Assembly: GCA_947396885.1 (NCBI GenBank)
Contig: OX377204.1
Location: 6,200,001-6,264,000, forward strand
Direction: 5' to 3'
From: Heligmosomoides polygyrus polygyrus
Lineage: Eukaryota; Nematoda; Chromadorea; Rhabditida; Heligmosomidae
Length of the DNA: 64,000 nucleotides
Shown: in pieces, positions 1 to 10,312 of the stretch
Numbering within the stretch: the stretch's first letter is position 1
Layout of the letters: each line of letters starts with the position of its first letter
The notes under the pieces: generated by a model
Database searches by the model: none
The model's input: only the letters and a program-made list of their open reading frames with translations
Told to the model about the DNA's origin: nothing
Program-made: the position numbers and the translations under genes

Positions 1-118
1 GGCTAGTTTACAATAACATTACCGTGAGCTGATCCAGACGATCCCTTTGTTCGCATTTTTCTAGCCGGGAGATGCGTCACTGTTTACATTTGCTTCGCTT
101 TTGTAGCAATGCCCCTTT

Positions 119-437
119 CGACTAGGGTAAAGGGCAAAAAAGGGTAAAGGACGGCGTTATTTAATCCCCTTTAGAATGCGCCACGCATTCTACTTCTACG
201 GGATGTCGTTGAGGCAAGTTGAATGCGTATTTGGCCATACAATGACTTGCGGTGGCCAGCCGATGAACAAGGCAGCGCCTTATCCTTCCCAGACACGTCT
301 GGTACCAATTCACCGACCCCGGAGGGATGGAAGGCTTGGCTGGCCTGGGCGGGAAATCCGAACCAGGAACCGGGTATCGGGTGCACGCGACAGTCGCGCC
401 TCCTCCGACTGCGCTCTACGCGTCCCCGACTAGGATA
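119..437 (-). repeat. tRNA-derived SINE copy 1
   Basis: Copy of the dispersed SINE family seen throughout the window, read on the minus strand: a tRNA-like head with an A-box-like and a B-box-like (GGTTCGGATTTCC) Pol III promoter, a conserved body, and a 3' tail of CCTTTAT-type repeats. The body spans about 130-426. It is flanked by an 11-bp direct repeat, CGACTAGGGTA at 119-129 and CGACTAGGATA at 427-437 (one mismatch), read as a target-site duplication. The open frames here are translations of the repeat, not genes. Confidence 0.8.
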
Positions 438-915
438 GATCCGAAAATTTCCATTACCATCGACGAAAAAGTTTAGCTCCCTGAGGCGTGGGCCGAAAGA
501 ACATGGATTTTCTGATATTTCTCTCGGAGACACTGTGTGGCAGCTGGTGGATGATTACTATTTAATAGTTACATTTAATACATTATTCAAAAAATTTAGT
601 GTTAATTTAATTTAATTTAATACGATATATCACTAATTATTACATTACAATTCTAATACAAGTAAGAGTTTTGAACAAAATTTTTAATTTATTAAAATTT
701 ACTTAAAAGGCATTTTGACCTGTTCAAAATGCATCTATTCGGGCACTAGATATAATACATTTGTTTTCTTATCAAAAAAGAATCCATTTTAGCGTGGAAG
801 GTGTTTGGTTCACAAAGAAAATAGTGTTTTTTAAAATGAAAAGTGTTCAGTTCAAAATGGAGCCGATATACAGCAAAGCAGTGAAGCGGCATGAAAAAGA
901 TTGCAGCCTGTTTAG
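438..915. other. AT-rich intronic sequence, no gene seen
   Basis: No coding exon recognised. About 690-870 contains a degenerate run of the 21-bp 'AAAAGTGTTCAGTTCAAAATG'-like motif family found again at 16.9, 45.6 and 49.1-49.7 kb. It probably lies in the intron upstream of the first visible GPCR exon, because TTTAG at 911-915 is a splice acceptor. Confidence 0.5.
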
Positions 916-1080
916 GTGCTGCATGCGGTCAGCGTCGTGGTTATCCCACTGGTGGTCTGTTCGCTGTTGAACATTCTCCTCGTTCTGGCGCTGAAGAAGA
1001 ACACCATGCCAATACAAATGCTGAAAGACTCGCAGTCTCAACAGACACTTCTCGAGGCGAGAAACAAAACGGAGCGCAAG
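916..1080 (+). CDS. GPCR exon: TM5 and intracellular loop 3
   Basis: Opens after acceptor CTGTTTAG (ends 915; an in-frame TAG at 913-915 shows the upstream bases are intronic) and closes at AAG|GTGGAA. It encodes 55 residues: a 20-residue hydrophobic helix, a basic KK, then a polar Gln-rich loop ending ARNKTERK. The following intron is only 86 bp (1081-1166). Confidence 0.75.
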
Positions 1081-4000
1081 GTGGAACACAATTTACAGAA
1101 TCTCCCTCTCTTTTTCTCCTTTGAGATTTTTAACTTCAACTTCATTAAAAATGTTTAATATTTCAGATAACAATAACGGTTTCGATGATCATTACGAGCT
1201 TTATCGTCTGCAATGCGCCTGGAGCTATACTATTTATTATGAATCCGAAAAGAGTGAGTGATCTGATATTTTCCGCAATTCTGGGTTCTTCGCGGGGCGC
1301 GCGGTAGCGCAGTCAGGGGTGGCACCGGCTGTCACGTGCATTCCAATTCAGGGCTTTCGGTTCGTATCCCGCCCAGGTCAACCAAGCATTATATCTTTTT
1401 AGGGTTGGCAAGATCGTACCACGCCTATCAGGGAAGAATACATTACTGAAGCATCCATCGATTGGCTACTGCAGGTCGTTGTAAAGACCAAATGCGCATT
1501 CAAATTACCTCCACAATCTCCCGTAAATATGGAACGCCCGGCTCATTCCAAATGAGATTGCATAACGCCGTCCTTTATCCATTAATGAAACTTTTGTTAG
1601 TGGGCTTCAGAAGAACGCACTCTAGCGTTTAGTAGAGAAACAGCACTTAGCCGGCCTAAATTTCGGCTTTAGTACCGGCTCTGTTTTGGTCTAAAAAAGG
1701 ATATTCGACTCGGTGCTGTTTATTAAGCCCGGAGGAAAGGTTGGTTGGCGTGCACGGAAATCCGATCCAAGAACTGGTATCGGGTACACTTTACTGCCGA
1801 CGACTCCAGCCACTCTACTACACGCCCACCCCAAGTCATTACGTAGACGAAACGCAGATTCAATTGCCTTCATTATGTTTCGAAGAAGTAGGGTGCGCGG
1901 CGCATATACAAGAAGAGTAACTAGCTTCAATCCTTATAAAATACCCTGAACCGAGTGGGATTCTTGTGGGTGGTGAGTGGTGGCACGTCACCATGGCTGT
2001 TTGACAACTGGAGTCATGTTTCGTGCTTCTCGTATTTGTTTGTTTGTTTGCTACTTGCTGAAGGCCTCCTGAGAAGTAACCACTTTTGCTCGTTCCAGAA
2101 GCATGCCCAAATCCCTGTCTGTCTCATGCCGCAACCCCATTCTAACGAATCGACCTGTGTCGCGCAAATCTCGCCCAATTCCCATCCCCGAGCAGCTTGG
2201 ACTCAATAGTCACGCAAGATGAGAAGTACGTCTTCTACCATAACCCTGCCAAGCAGCGAGTCTGGGTGAGGCCTGGTGACCTGTTACCGACCTTCGTTCG
2301 GCGAAATGTTCACGGCGAGAAGCACCTTCTGAGCTTTTGGGTCTGCGCCCATGGACCGGTATACTGGAAGCTGTTTACCAAAAGCACGGCGATGGACTCC
2401 AAGGCCATGGTGAACCAAATAGAAGAGATGGACCGGCGACTCGCACATATTCGGTCTCAGCACTTCAAGAAGGTCCTCCTCTTCGACAACGCCGCACCCC
2501 ATCGGGAACAAGTAAGCACGGATAAGCTTTCTCAGCTGGGCTACGTTCTCATGCCTCACCCACCGTATTACTTCTTGAGCCTATAGGACTTCATGGTCGG
2601 AAGAGCATAAGGACCTAAGCAGACATCGACAACCATAACGAGCAGTGGATCAGCACCAGGCCTAAGCAGTTCTGGAGGGATGGGATCAGTATGTTGGCTG
2701 ATCGATGGCAGCAAGGTCATTGACCTTAATGGCGAATACATTTCCCACCACCGTTGAGTTGTAATTGAGTTATAAAGAGATAAAGAAATTTGCTGAATTT
2801 GTCTCATTACTTTTGGTCCACCCTAATATTTTACAAAGAAAAATCTGAAGTAGCGTAGAACAGCAGTTTTTTTGTTTTTGTTTTTCTGATGGGAAGAGGG
2901 CACACTGCTTGTGTTTGTTTCAGTTTTCTAACGATACCTTTACCCCTCCGACTAGGATAGATCCTGCAACTAAGCCTAACAACTTTCCCTTTTACAGGAC
3001 CTTACAAGGGCTATGGTCGAGACGATCTCAAACACCCTGGTGATCACTGGGAAGGTGAGGCGATATTTGTTTGGACATTGTCGAAAACAAACACATGAAA
3101 GTTTTGTTTCATTAAGTTTATGTTTGGGCAAACACTAGTGCGGTGACTCTGAAATTGCTGTAGGAAACTTTGATGGCATACTCTAAGTCATCCTTCAGAA
3201 AGAAAATGCCACTGTCTCCCACTTCAGCTGAGAACTTCTTAAGTCGCTAAACTGCAGGGTGCGTAAAAAGTATTGACGCACTAGACGTAAACGTTAGGAA
3301 TAACAAGACATCATGAAATTTATTGAGTTTTTCTACAAAATGTCAGCAATTATCTAGCGAAGAGAATAGCATCACTTGTATTTTATAAGAGCTTCTTTGC
3401 TGCGAATGCAGGGGTGAAGACGACGAGGAAAGGCTGCGCCGCAAGTAATCCACGTCGATTTCGTTTTATGTTTTGACCTTCAGTCACTTGATACTTTTGT
3501 GGATTCAACTTGCAAAAGGTTACATACTCTTCAAGGACCTCCAAAATGCTAATTCTGACGGAAGGCTCGCTGCAAGGGAGGCGCATCCGGCCAGTATCAT
3601 GGTTAGTGCATTCATCACAAGCGTCTCCCGTTACAGGAGTGAAGATAAATCAGTAGAGCTATCTGTACTTCTGATGCCCTAAAGAAGCAACTGGTTCATT
3701 GGCTCGAATCCCACCTCGAGAGTAAGCCGTGTGTCTTCTAGACCCCTGCTCAGAGTCGAGGGTTGTTCAGGACTGCTGCCGCGCTAAGTTGAAGTACTTC
3801 ATTTTGGCAGAGGAATGACCTCTGTATAGACCGAATTTGAATCCGCTGATTACTCTATATGGGGAGTTTTGGAGAACAAGACCTGCGCTACTTCCCACAA
3901 AAGTATGAAGTCAGTGAAGGATGATGTGGTCAAAGCATGGAACGAAATCGACGTGGACTACTTGTGGCACACTGTCGATGCCTTTCCCCGTCGTCTTCAC

Positions 4001-4983
4001 CCCTGCATTCGCAGCAAAGAAGCTCATATAAAATACAAGTGATGCTGTTCTGTTTGCTATATCATTGTTGACATTTTGTGTATAAACTTATTAAATTTTA
4101 TAATGTGTTGTCATCTATAACGCTTACGTTTAGTGCGTCATATCTTTTTGCGCACCCTGTAAGCGAGGTCCAACAAGCCGTTAACAGTAGGCTGAGCGTA
4201 GGCATGACTAATCGAGAATCAAGATCGTGTAGTAGAACCATAGATTTAATCCAAAACTTATGTCACGGTAAACATCGGTGAACAAGGTTGATGATTGCAG
4301 GACCACTGATTTCGCTCAAAATTTGTGGAAGGGTACTATTTGAAATGTTCTTTCTTAACTTGACTTCTGGGCTAGATTCATCAACGACTTACAGCAGTTT
4401 AACGGAGAAAGTACAGCCGGAATCCCTGATAGCGCGACTTATCAAACGATATGATGAAACGCTTGGTTCACATTGGGATTTTAAAGCTTTAACAGCAGAG
4501 CCAACCAACAGCCGACATGGTAAACATCAGGTCAAAGCCTGTACAAAAGGCTCATTCTGCAATTCAACCTATACATATATCCCAGACTCCATTCAGCTGC
4601 TTCTATTGCAAGTTTTATGAGAGGTTGAAACCCTTTCCTGGCATGTAATTCATGTCGGATGCATGACTACTAGCGCTGATTCACCTGCTCCCATGACAGA
4701 GATCAAGTAAAAGAAGCTCTGTAGAACACATGAGGTTTCGGTTGCTTTACTAATTCCAAGTAAACAATTCTTCTGTTCTCAGCGCAAGAATCATTCTCAA
4801 TTAAGACTGACCGCGTTTTTTTTTCAGGTGCTCAACTTCGTGCTCTTCTGCATGTCTTCCGACCACTTCCGAGCACTACTGCGACAGCAGTTGGTGTGTG
4901 TCTTCGACTGCACGAATGTCACCAGAAGAAGCAGCTGCCGATCGGCCACCAAAACTTACAGTATCCCATTACATGACGTTTAA
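916..4983 (+). CDS. Neuropeptide (FMRFamide-receptor-like) GPCR, 3' part, 4 exons
   Basis: Spliced gene on the plus strand. Exons 916-1080, 1167-1253, 2998-3054 and 4828-4983 join in frame (all junctions phase 0) to encode the last third of a seven-transmembrane receptor of the rhodopsin class. The first exon gives TM5 (about residues 1-25, VVVIPLVVCSLLNILLVLA) and the intracellular loop ending NKTERK. The second gives TM6 (ITITVSMIITSFIVCNAPGA). The third and fourth give TM7 and helix 8 (NTLVITGK / VLNFVLFCMSSDHFR), then a short Ser/Arg-rich cytoplasmic tail and TAA. The 'TGK-LNFVLFC-SS-HFR' TM7 form, in place of the usual NPxxY, is a known style of nematode FMRFamide/neuropeptide receptors. 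It would act at the plasma membrane of neurons or muscle. TM1-TM4 are upstream of the window. Introns 2 and 3 are 1.7-1.8 kb and filled with SINE, mariner and Tc1-like sequence. The ligand cannot be told. Confidence 0.8.
1167..1253 (+). CDS. GPCR exon: TM6
   Basis: Acceptor ATATTTCAG (to 1166) and donor AGA|GTGAGTG (from 1254), both strong consensus. It encodes 29 residues, ITITVSMIITSFIVCNAP followed by GAILFIMNPKR, i.e. TM6 with the CNAP helix-kink motif. The reading frame continues directly from the previous exon. Confidence 0.8.
1290..1580 (+). repeat. tRNA-derived SINE copy 2 (diverged)
   Basis: Diverged plus-strand copy inside GPCR intron 2. The head has TAGCGCAGTCAGGG (A-box-like) and GGTTCGTATCCCGCCCAGG (B-box-like). 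The body motif CAAATTACCTCCACAATC and the 3' end AACGCCGTCCTTTATCC match other copies. No clear target-site duplication. Confidence 0.65.
1713..1910. repeat. Rearranged SINE copy 3 (head inverted relative to tail)
   Basis: Positions 1713-1815 match the SINE head in minus orientation (CCGGAGG...GAACTGGTATCGGG), while about 1826-1910 match the tail in plus orientation (ATTCAATTGCC...GAAGAAGTAGGGTGCG...GGCGC). The copy is therefore internally inverted and truncated. Open frames on both strands here are repeat translations. Confidence 0.55.
2150..2822 (+). mobile_element. Mariner transposase remnant, 5'-truncated
   Basis: A plus-strand frame (2197-2586) encodes the catalytic part of a mariner-type D,D34D transposase: TQDEKYVFYHNP (first Asp), a central WVRPGD stretch, LLFDNAAPH (second Asp), then LGYVLMPHPPYY where PHPPYSPD is expected, so the third Asp is lost and a stop follows. 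A second frame continues with the mariner C-terminus (ISTRPKQFWRDGI, LADRWQQ, then NGEY). The 3' end, GTCTCATTACTTTTGGTCC ending near 2822, looks like a mariner terminal inverted repeat, but no matching left end is present. Mariners such as bandit are known from hookworms. The remnant lies in a GPCR intron and is inactive. Confidence 0.8.
2998..3054 (+). CDS. GPCR exon: extracellular loop 3 / TM7 start
   Basis: Acceptor CCTTTTACAG (to 2997), donor AAG|GTGAGGC. Nineteen codons, DLTRAMVETISNTLVITGK, in frame with both neighbours. This small exon sits between a mariner remnant and a Tc1-like foldback element. Confidence 0.75.
3255..4159 (+). mobile_element. Tc1-like foldback element with about 170-bp inverted arms
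   Basis: The ends read CAGGGTGCG (from 3255) and CGCACCCTG (to 4159, followed by TA). The inverted match runs inward about 170 bp (3255-3426 against 3993-4159). Before the right arm, a plus-strand frame at about 3833-4040 encodes the C-terminus of a Tc1-like transposase (PNLNPLDYSIWGVLENK, later VKAWNEIDVDY and FPRRLHPCIR), including the third catalytic residue of the DDE triad. The left arm repeats the end of that coding region in reverse. It is a damaged, probably non-autonomous element in GPCR intron 3. Confidence 0.75.
4828..4983 (+). CDS. GPCR terminal exon: TM7, helix 8, C-tail
   Basis: Acceptor TTTTTTTTTCAG (to 4827). The exon encodes VLNFVLFCMSSDHFRALLRQ then a Cys/Arg/Ser-rich tail ending SIPLHDV and TAA at 4981-4983. 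The HFR motif and a Cys in the following segment (CVFDC) are typical of helix 8 and a palmitoylation-type site (inference). Confidence 0.8.
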   Translation: MLNFVLFCMSSDHFRALLRQQLVCVFDCTNVTRRSSCRSATKTYSIPLHDV

Positions 4984-5198
4984 CTAATAACTGTAATAAT
5001 AATGGTTCTTCAACTGTTAGTATTGTGCCAAGCGAGGTTTTTTGGCACGTAGAGCGCTGAAGGCGTTCTGGATCTCCGCAAGGAATCTCAGTATAAACGC
5101 CCCCCATAAACGTCCGCCAATCACAAATACCTTCTGCCGTGTGTGCCTAGATGTGAGCTGTAGAATGGAGCACGACGTACTGAGCCGATATCATTCCA

Positions 5199-5517
5199 TA
5201 TGTGGTGTACGGCGAGCGTGTAGCGCAGTCGGAAGAGGCGCCGCTGTCGCGTGCACCCGACACCAGGTTCCTGGTTCGGATTTCCCGCCCAGGCCAACCA
5301 AGCCTTCCATCCCTCCGGGGTAGGTGAACAGGTACCAGACTTGTCTGGGAAGGATAGAGCGCTGACTTGTTCATCGGCTGGCCACCGCAAGTCATTGTAT
5401 GGCCAAATATGCATTCAAATCGCCTCCACGACATCCCGTAGAAGTAGAATGTGTGGCGCATCCCAAAAGGGATTGAGTAACGCCTTCCTTAATCCTTTAT
5501 CCTTTATGTGGTATACG
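5199..5517 (+). repeat. tRNA-derived SINE copy 4 with 13-bp TSD
   Basis: Well preserved plus-strand copy, about 5212-5504. Head GCGTGTAGCGCAGTCGG (A-box-like) and CCTGGTTCGGATTTCCCGCC (B-box-like), body, and tail ...CTTAATCCTTTATCCTT. Flanked by TATGTGGTGTACG (5199-5211) and TATGTGGTATACG (5505-5517), a 13-bp target-site duplication with one change. Confidence 0.85.
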
Positions 5518-6548
5518 ACCGCTGCAGCAAGTTTCATTCGTCCTCACTAATCTTACTAACGCAGAGTGACATCGTCACTCTTGGTGGTTCGAATCGTGAG
5601 CTTATTCTTCTCTTCAGGGAGCTTTGGTGGGCACTCTATGCTTTCGAAACGGCTGCAGTAGCTACGGCTTATGGTGGGGTAGGGCGCAACTCCAATCTTG
5701 CACCACGTTCAATCCTCTGAAGAGGAGGATATCGTCGAAACCTTGGGCTACGAATAAATGAAGACGATTCATCACAGAAACCTCGTTTGTTACAGTACTA
5801 CCAGTTGAACTTGAAATACCGAGGTTTAGCGAAGGGAGAAGTTTTGATTTAATGATGGTATTTGACTACGTTCACGTGTTTACTGTTGTTCTTTGATGCC
5901 AGAGACCGGTACTATATTTTTAACGACGCTTCGAATAGAACTTTTTAGACTTCTATTGATGGTCCTGTGGACCAGTGTGGTGCAATCTGTGATCTCTCCT
6001 ATCATTTCCAGTCAGTGTTCTTCGTTAATATTAAATAAGACTGTGTTGTTTGTTATTATTTAATGTAAAAATGAGTGGCGAATAATTTCCGGAGTAAAAT
6101 TGACGAATTTCATCAGCAAGTGCTCCGATACACTTTACGAGCCGAACTCCGGCGGTTCCTTATAAAATTACAGCGTTTTTGACAATGCCGTGACACACAT
6201 GGTTCGCTATCTTCAGAGTTATTACACTGTTCCTGCTTCATCAGACTAGGTGGGTTAAGCGTGTTCAACAACACCGTACCGCAAAGAATTTAAAGCACTA
6301 CGGTGCAATTTTACGTTAGTTATTAGTGGCCGCTCTCAAACAACTTCAATAGAACTGGACTGTACAGCACTGCCATATACTGCACTCACTCATTCCATAG
6401 AAAAAAACTGCATGAAATCAAGATAAAAAACACAGAAAACATGAGAATGTATAGCTTTTGTGAGCTGGGTCGGGACGTTCGCAAACAATGAGAACGTGAA
6501 GTACACTGTATAGTCTGTGTTCATGGATCTGATGCCGTGTTCAAAATG
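5518..6548. other. Intergenic, no feature recognised
   Basis: No convincing exon, RNA gene or repeat end was found in this kilobase. The short open frame at 5508-5720 has no recognisable protein character. Confidence 0.4.
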
Positions 6549-6622
6549 TTAGGGCCTGTTCATACTTCGCGACAGCAGCGACAAGAGCGACGAGAGTGCA
6601 GCGTGCGCAGCGCGCGGTAGTC

Positions 6623-7820
6623 ACTGGAGCCAGGGGTGTGCGCTGACTTGCCGCCGGTAAACGTTTTGCCGCAATTTTTTAACGCGGAAATTTGCCGGTA
6701 AATTCCGGTAAATTCGGTAAATCCGTTAATTTTTTTAAAATTTAATCTTCCCTTAAAAAACTGGTTTTAAGCTGCGGTAATGTAAAAAAGCGTATAGCTT
6801 TTCACTAAAACATCATCACATTCAGAAAAACCACACCATCTTCGTTTTATCATGCATACGTCATCGTAAAGCAAATAAAGCAAGCCGAAGCTTAACAATG
6901 CACAAGTGTAATGATCTGTATTGTGAGTGCTTTAAAAAAAAATAGAAGCTTAGCTTAAAGCTCTAAAACAGCTCAATTAAACTCAAGAACATTTCTGGAA
7001 CATCCGACATTCAATAGAATATTGCTATATTTCTTTTTGGATTAACAGTTTAACTGCTTTTTGAAATTACAGTGTCGATTGCCGTAACAGTGGCAATCGG
7101 CACTGTAATTTCAAAAACAGTTAAACTGTTAATCCAAAAAGATCGGCGGCGATCCGTCTAGCCGCGCGCGGTGTTTTTGGTTCTAGACGGATCGCCGTCG
7201 CGCTTCCTTGCAGAGCGATGGGCGATGGGACGAGCGCAGAGATTCAAATTCTCTCGCGTCGCTCTGCAAAATTCATCGCCGAGATTCCATCGCGGCGACG
7301 GGAATTATGCACGAGGCCTAAGAGTCCACCAGATCAGGTAGACTAGCGGAGTACATTCCGATGCCTTACATCTTAAACTAAATTACGGGAACAAGACATG
7401 AGCGTATCTTCTTCTTATTCCTTTGGCGATCGTCCATTTTGAGAGTTTCAATATCTCTAGTCCAAATTGTTTCATATCGTGTGGGGAATGTCAGCGCGAG
7501 GAACTGTTCCAGTGGAGCGCGCTTTTACGTTGGAGCGCACTATCTTCGCCTCCTGATATTGGGCATGGATGTTTTAATGAGGTTGATGACCACGTAGGCT
7601 AATAGCAAGTTATCAGAGAAGATAAAAGCAATCACTTCTAAACTGAGATCCGTAGTGTGTTTTCTTCTCCATTCGATAAATAGGAACATGATTTTGTATG
7701 AAAAAAGTCGTTAATTTTTCCGGTAAATTTATGGATTTCCGGAAATTTTCGTCAACAGAATTTATCGCGAAAATGCCGGTAAATCCGTTAAACCGGTAAA
7801 CGCACACACCTGACTGGAGC
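6623..7820. mobile_element. hAT-like non-autonomous element, 8-bp TSD
   Basis: Element 6631-7812 (1182 bp). Termini CAGGGGTGTGCG and CGCACACACCTG, flanked by perfect 8-bp duplications ACTGGAGC at 6623-6630 and 7813-7820. An 8-bp TSD with CAGGG-type ends is the hAT hallmark. Subterminal zones carry repeated CCGGTAAATTC / GGTAAATCCGTTAA motifs in both orientations. No transposase frame is seen. It contains a large hairpin at 7032-7141. Confidence 0.8.
7032..7141. repeat. Long hairpin (about 50-bp arms)
   Basis: Near-perfect inverted repeat: CTTTTTGGATTAACAGTTTA at the left is matched by its reverse complement ending at 7141, with an 8-nt loop at about 7082-7090. A second inverted pair, GGCGATCCGTCTAG / CTAGACGGATCGCC, follows at 7147-7193. 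Both lie inside the hAT-like element. Confidence 0.8.
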
Positions 7821-8223
7821 GTCTAGAGCGACAAGAGCGACTGGAGCGGCAGCGCCGGCTCCTGAGTATAAACACTTTTCGGCGACACGCGCTCGGTTTT
7901 AATCGATTTGCATGTTTTGCACGGGAATATCGCGGAATATGAACAGGCCCTTAGTTGGTTGATGGCGTTTTTGGCCTATTTTTTATATATTTTACTGAGG
8001 TTATCTGTTTTATCTGCTAGAAGACTATCCGTTCTTGGTGTAAAACCAGTAAATGCCTTTACAAGGTCTGCACCAAGAACGGTCCTTTTATAGGTTACCT
8101 GCCCCTGAGAAAAAACTCGAAGACTGAGTATATCTGGGCAGCTGGACTAGTGTAGCCTACTTATTTCTACTTGTTGTTACCTACTTAATGTTTCGTTATG
8201 TCGGGAAATCGTTTTAAATTGGC

Positions 8224-8556
8224 TACCACCAACCGGGCGCGTGTAGCGTAGTGGGCGCGTGTAGCGTAGTCGGAGGAGGCGCGACTGTCGCGTGCACCCG
8301 ATACCAGGTTCCTGGTTCGGATTTCCTGCCCAGGCCAACCAAGCCTTCCATCCCTCCGGGGTCGGTGAATTGGTACCAGACTCGTCTGGGAAGGATAGAG
8401 CGCTGACTTGTTCATCGGCTGGCCACCGCAAGTCATTGTATGGCCAAATACGCATTCATGTCGCCTCCACGACATCCCGTAGAAGTAGAATGCGCTGGCG
8501 CATCCCAGAAGGGATTGAGTAACGCCGTCCTTTATCCTTTATCCTTACCACCAACC
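8224..8556 (+). repeat. tRNA-derived SINE copy 5 with 11-bp TSD and duplicated head
   Basis: Plus-strand copy, 8235-8545, flanked by the perfect 11-bp duplication TACCACCAACC (8224-8234 and 8546-8556). The 5' end carries an 18-bp tandem duplication, GGGCGCGTGTAGCGTAGT twice (8235-8252, 8253-8270), doubling the A-box region. B-box GGTTCGGATTTCC; tail (CCTTTAT)2. Confidence 0.9.
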
Positions 8557-9613
8557 AGGATTGTACCACACCCCTAGTATTCGGCACCTCAAACGTCACC
8601 AGCCTGTTCACCACTAGCCACTATTTGAAGAAGTTCAGCCATACCCTTCATTCCCAGTTTTCTGTCAATCAGCGTTAGTCTACAATATTTTAGGTTGTCG
8701 GTGTGTGCGCTGTGATAACACTCTTCAAACTATTTTATTACGTTAACGAATGGAAAGAGTAGATGTGCACGGATCGGGATAGTGGTTAAAATCTTGAGAA
8801 CCCTGAAAAGGCAAATACAATTGCGATGTTAGGCCAATAAAATGGAAGCATTTCTCTTGTTACGCGTATGGATGACCGCTGTTTATAAGTTGGATGTGGT
8901 AACACGCAATGATATTAGATCTGCTTTCCGTTTTGCTGTAATAAGAACATGTGAGCCGCAGTGATGATCAGTGATTACCCACCGTGATGATGGCCAGCTT
9001 AGGACACTAGCTGGGAAGTTTAGTCTGCATATTCTTCATACTCCAGTCTTTCTCCATTCTGTCTACACTTAAGGCTCTAGTACTATGTAGTGATATGAAT
9101 TGAGTATAAACGGAGTATTTGTCACATTTTTTCGCTACAGAATCCTTTTTCTTAGCTTTGCTGAAACCTTAGCCGGAAAATTATTGCATCACGATTCCAT
9201 TCTTGATAATGTTTCCCTTTCATACTTCTCATTCTTTAGGAGTAGGAACGAAACGAGTTTATGATATTATTTAAAGCTTTTCTAAGTCTTTCTAATGCTA
9301 CAAAGGCTTGATCGATGAAGAGCAATCCTCTTTTGTTTTGGCATAACTGAGAAAGTAAAAGGAACCTAGACTATGCAATGATTTGGAGGTAGAGTACATC
9401 GAGTTCGTTTACATCTTTACCAGAACTTCCTGTTCGACTATAGTTCGCTTGTTGGTTACACGGGAATATGGTGCCTTATATTGCAAGAGTGTATAGCCAA
9501 CGGAAAATTGGGAAAATTGGAATTCAAAAAGCCAACAACCGTGTTCGAATAAGAGAAGAACCTGAGACAGTACTACGACTTTTCCTTTCATACCAATGAA
9601 CGAGGTAGACAAG
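8557..9613. other. Intergenic, no feature recognised
   Basis: No exon, RNA gene or repeat with definable ends was seen. Confidence 0.4.
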
Positions 9614-10124
9614 TACAGTACCGGACGCGTCTTTTGAATAGACGCCGAAAAAACCGCACTTTTGCGGTTTTTGCGTCTTTTTGCTATAACTCACCCAAAA
9701 GTCATCCATTTGAAAAACCAAGAATATATTTGAGTTCAGGAGATCGAGCTCTATCGTTTGGTATATACATTTCATATGAAAGATCAAAAATGGCCAAAAT
9801 TGAAAACTTGCGCTCCATTGAGAAGGCCGGCCGCGGACGAGTTGTCGGCCGCAAGGCGTCAAAAACCGTTGCATGGTCACAATTCCTCTAATATGAGGTT
9901 TTTTGAGAAATGGTTGGTACCGTTCGATTCGTCTCCTCGAGATCTACACAACCATATATAAAGCTTCGCCAAACCACCGCATTTTCGCAGTGGGTGGTCA
10001 AAAATGACGGGGGCAGACTTTTTGCTATTGGAGAAGCTTATATTCCAGGACTTGTATGCTCAAGGAGCACCTCAAGCATGGCGTAAAGTGCTTTGTAATG
10101 CCAGGCATCCTCCGAGAGTGCGCC

Positions 10125-10312
10125 GTGAACAATGCATATGGGATCGAACCTATCAATCGAGGGGGGGGACAGTTTGTAGAGTGAGCATTTAGGGAGCTTT
10201 ATGAGAAATTCTCAGCTGCCCTACTCAGGAATTGCTGTACTCTGTTCCGGCGAGACATAGGAGTGCGCCGGGAGCAATGCATATAGAATCGAACCTATCA
10301 ATCGAGTGGGGC
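10125..10312. repeat. Internal direct repeat in foldback arm
   Basis: AATGCATATGGGATCGAACC at about 10133 recurs as AATGCATATAGAATCGAACC at about 10276, each followed by TATCAATCGAG. The pair is present again, inverted, in the right arm. Confidence 0.7.

Larger units (their letters stand above)
6549..7953. mobile_element. PIF/Harbinger-like MITE interrupted by a hAT-like element
   Basis: Outer element 6552-7950. The ends are GGGCCTGTTCATACTTC and, inverted, GGGCCTGTTCATATTCC, flanked on both sides by TTA (6549-6551, 7951-7953), the 3-bp TSD typical of PIF/Harbinger elements. The parts outside the inner insertion are only about 80 and 130 bp and carry repeats of GACAAGAGCGAC/GACTGGAGCG type. 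The interior is a 1.18-kb hAT-like insertion (separate entry). No transposase is encoded. Confidence 0.75.

Noticed and set aside
171..533. Overlapping open frames of 70-120 codons (also at 5121-5550, 8177-8522, 12535-12951, 13276-13521)
   Set aside because: All are translations of the same tRNA-derived SINE in different frames; the identical peptide strings recur wherever the SINE does.
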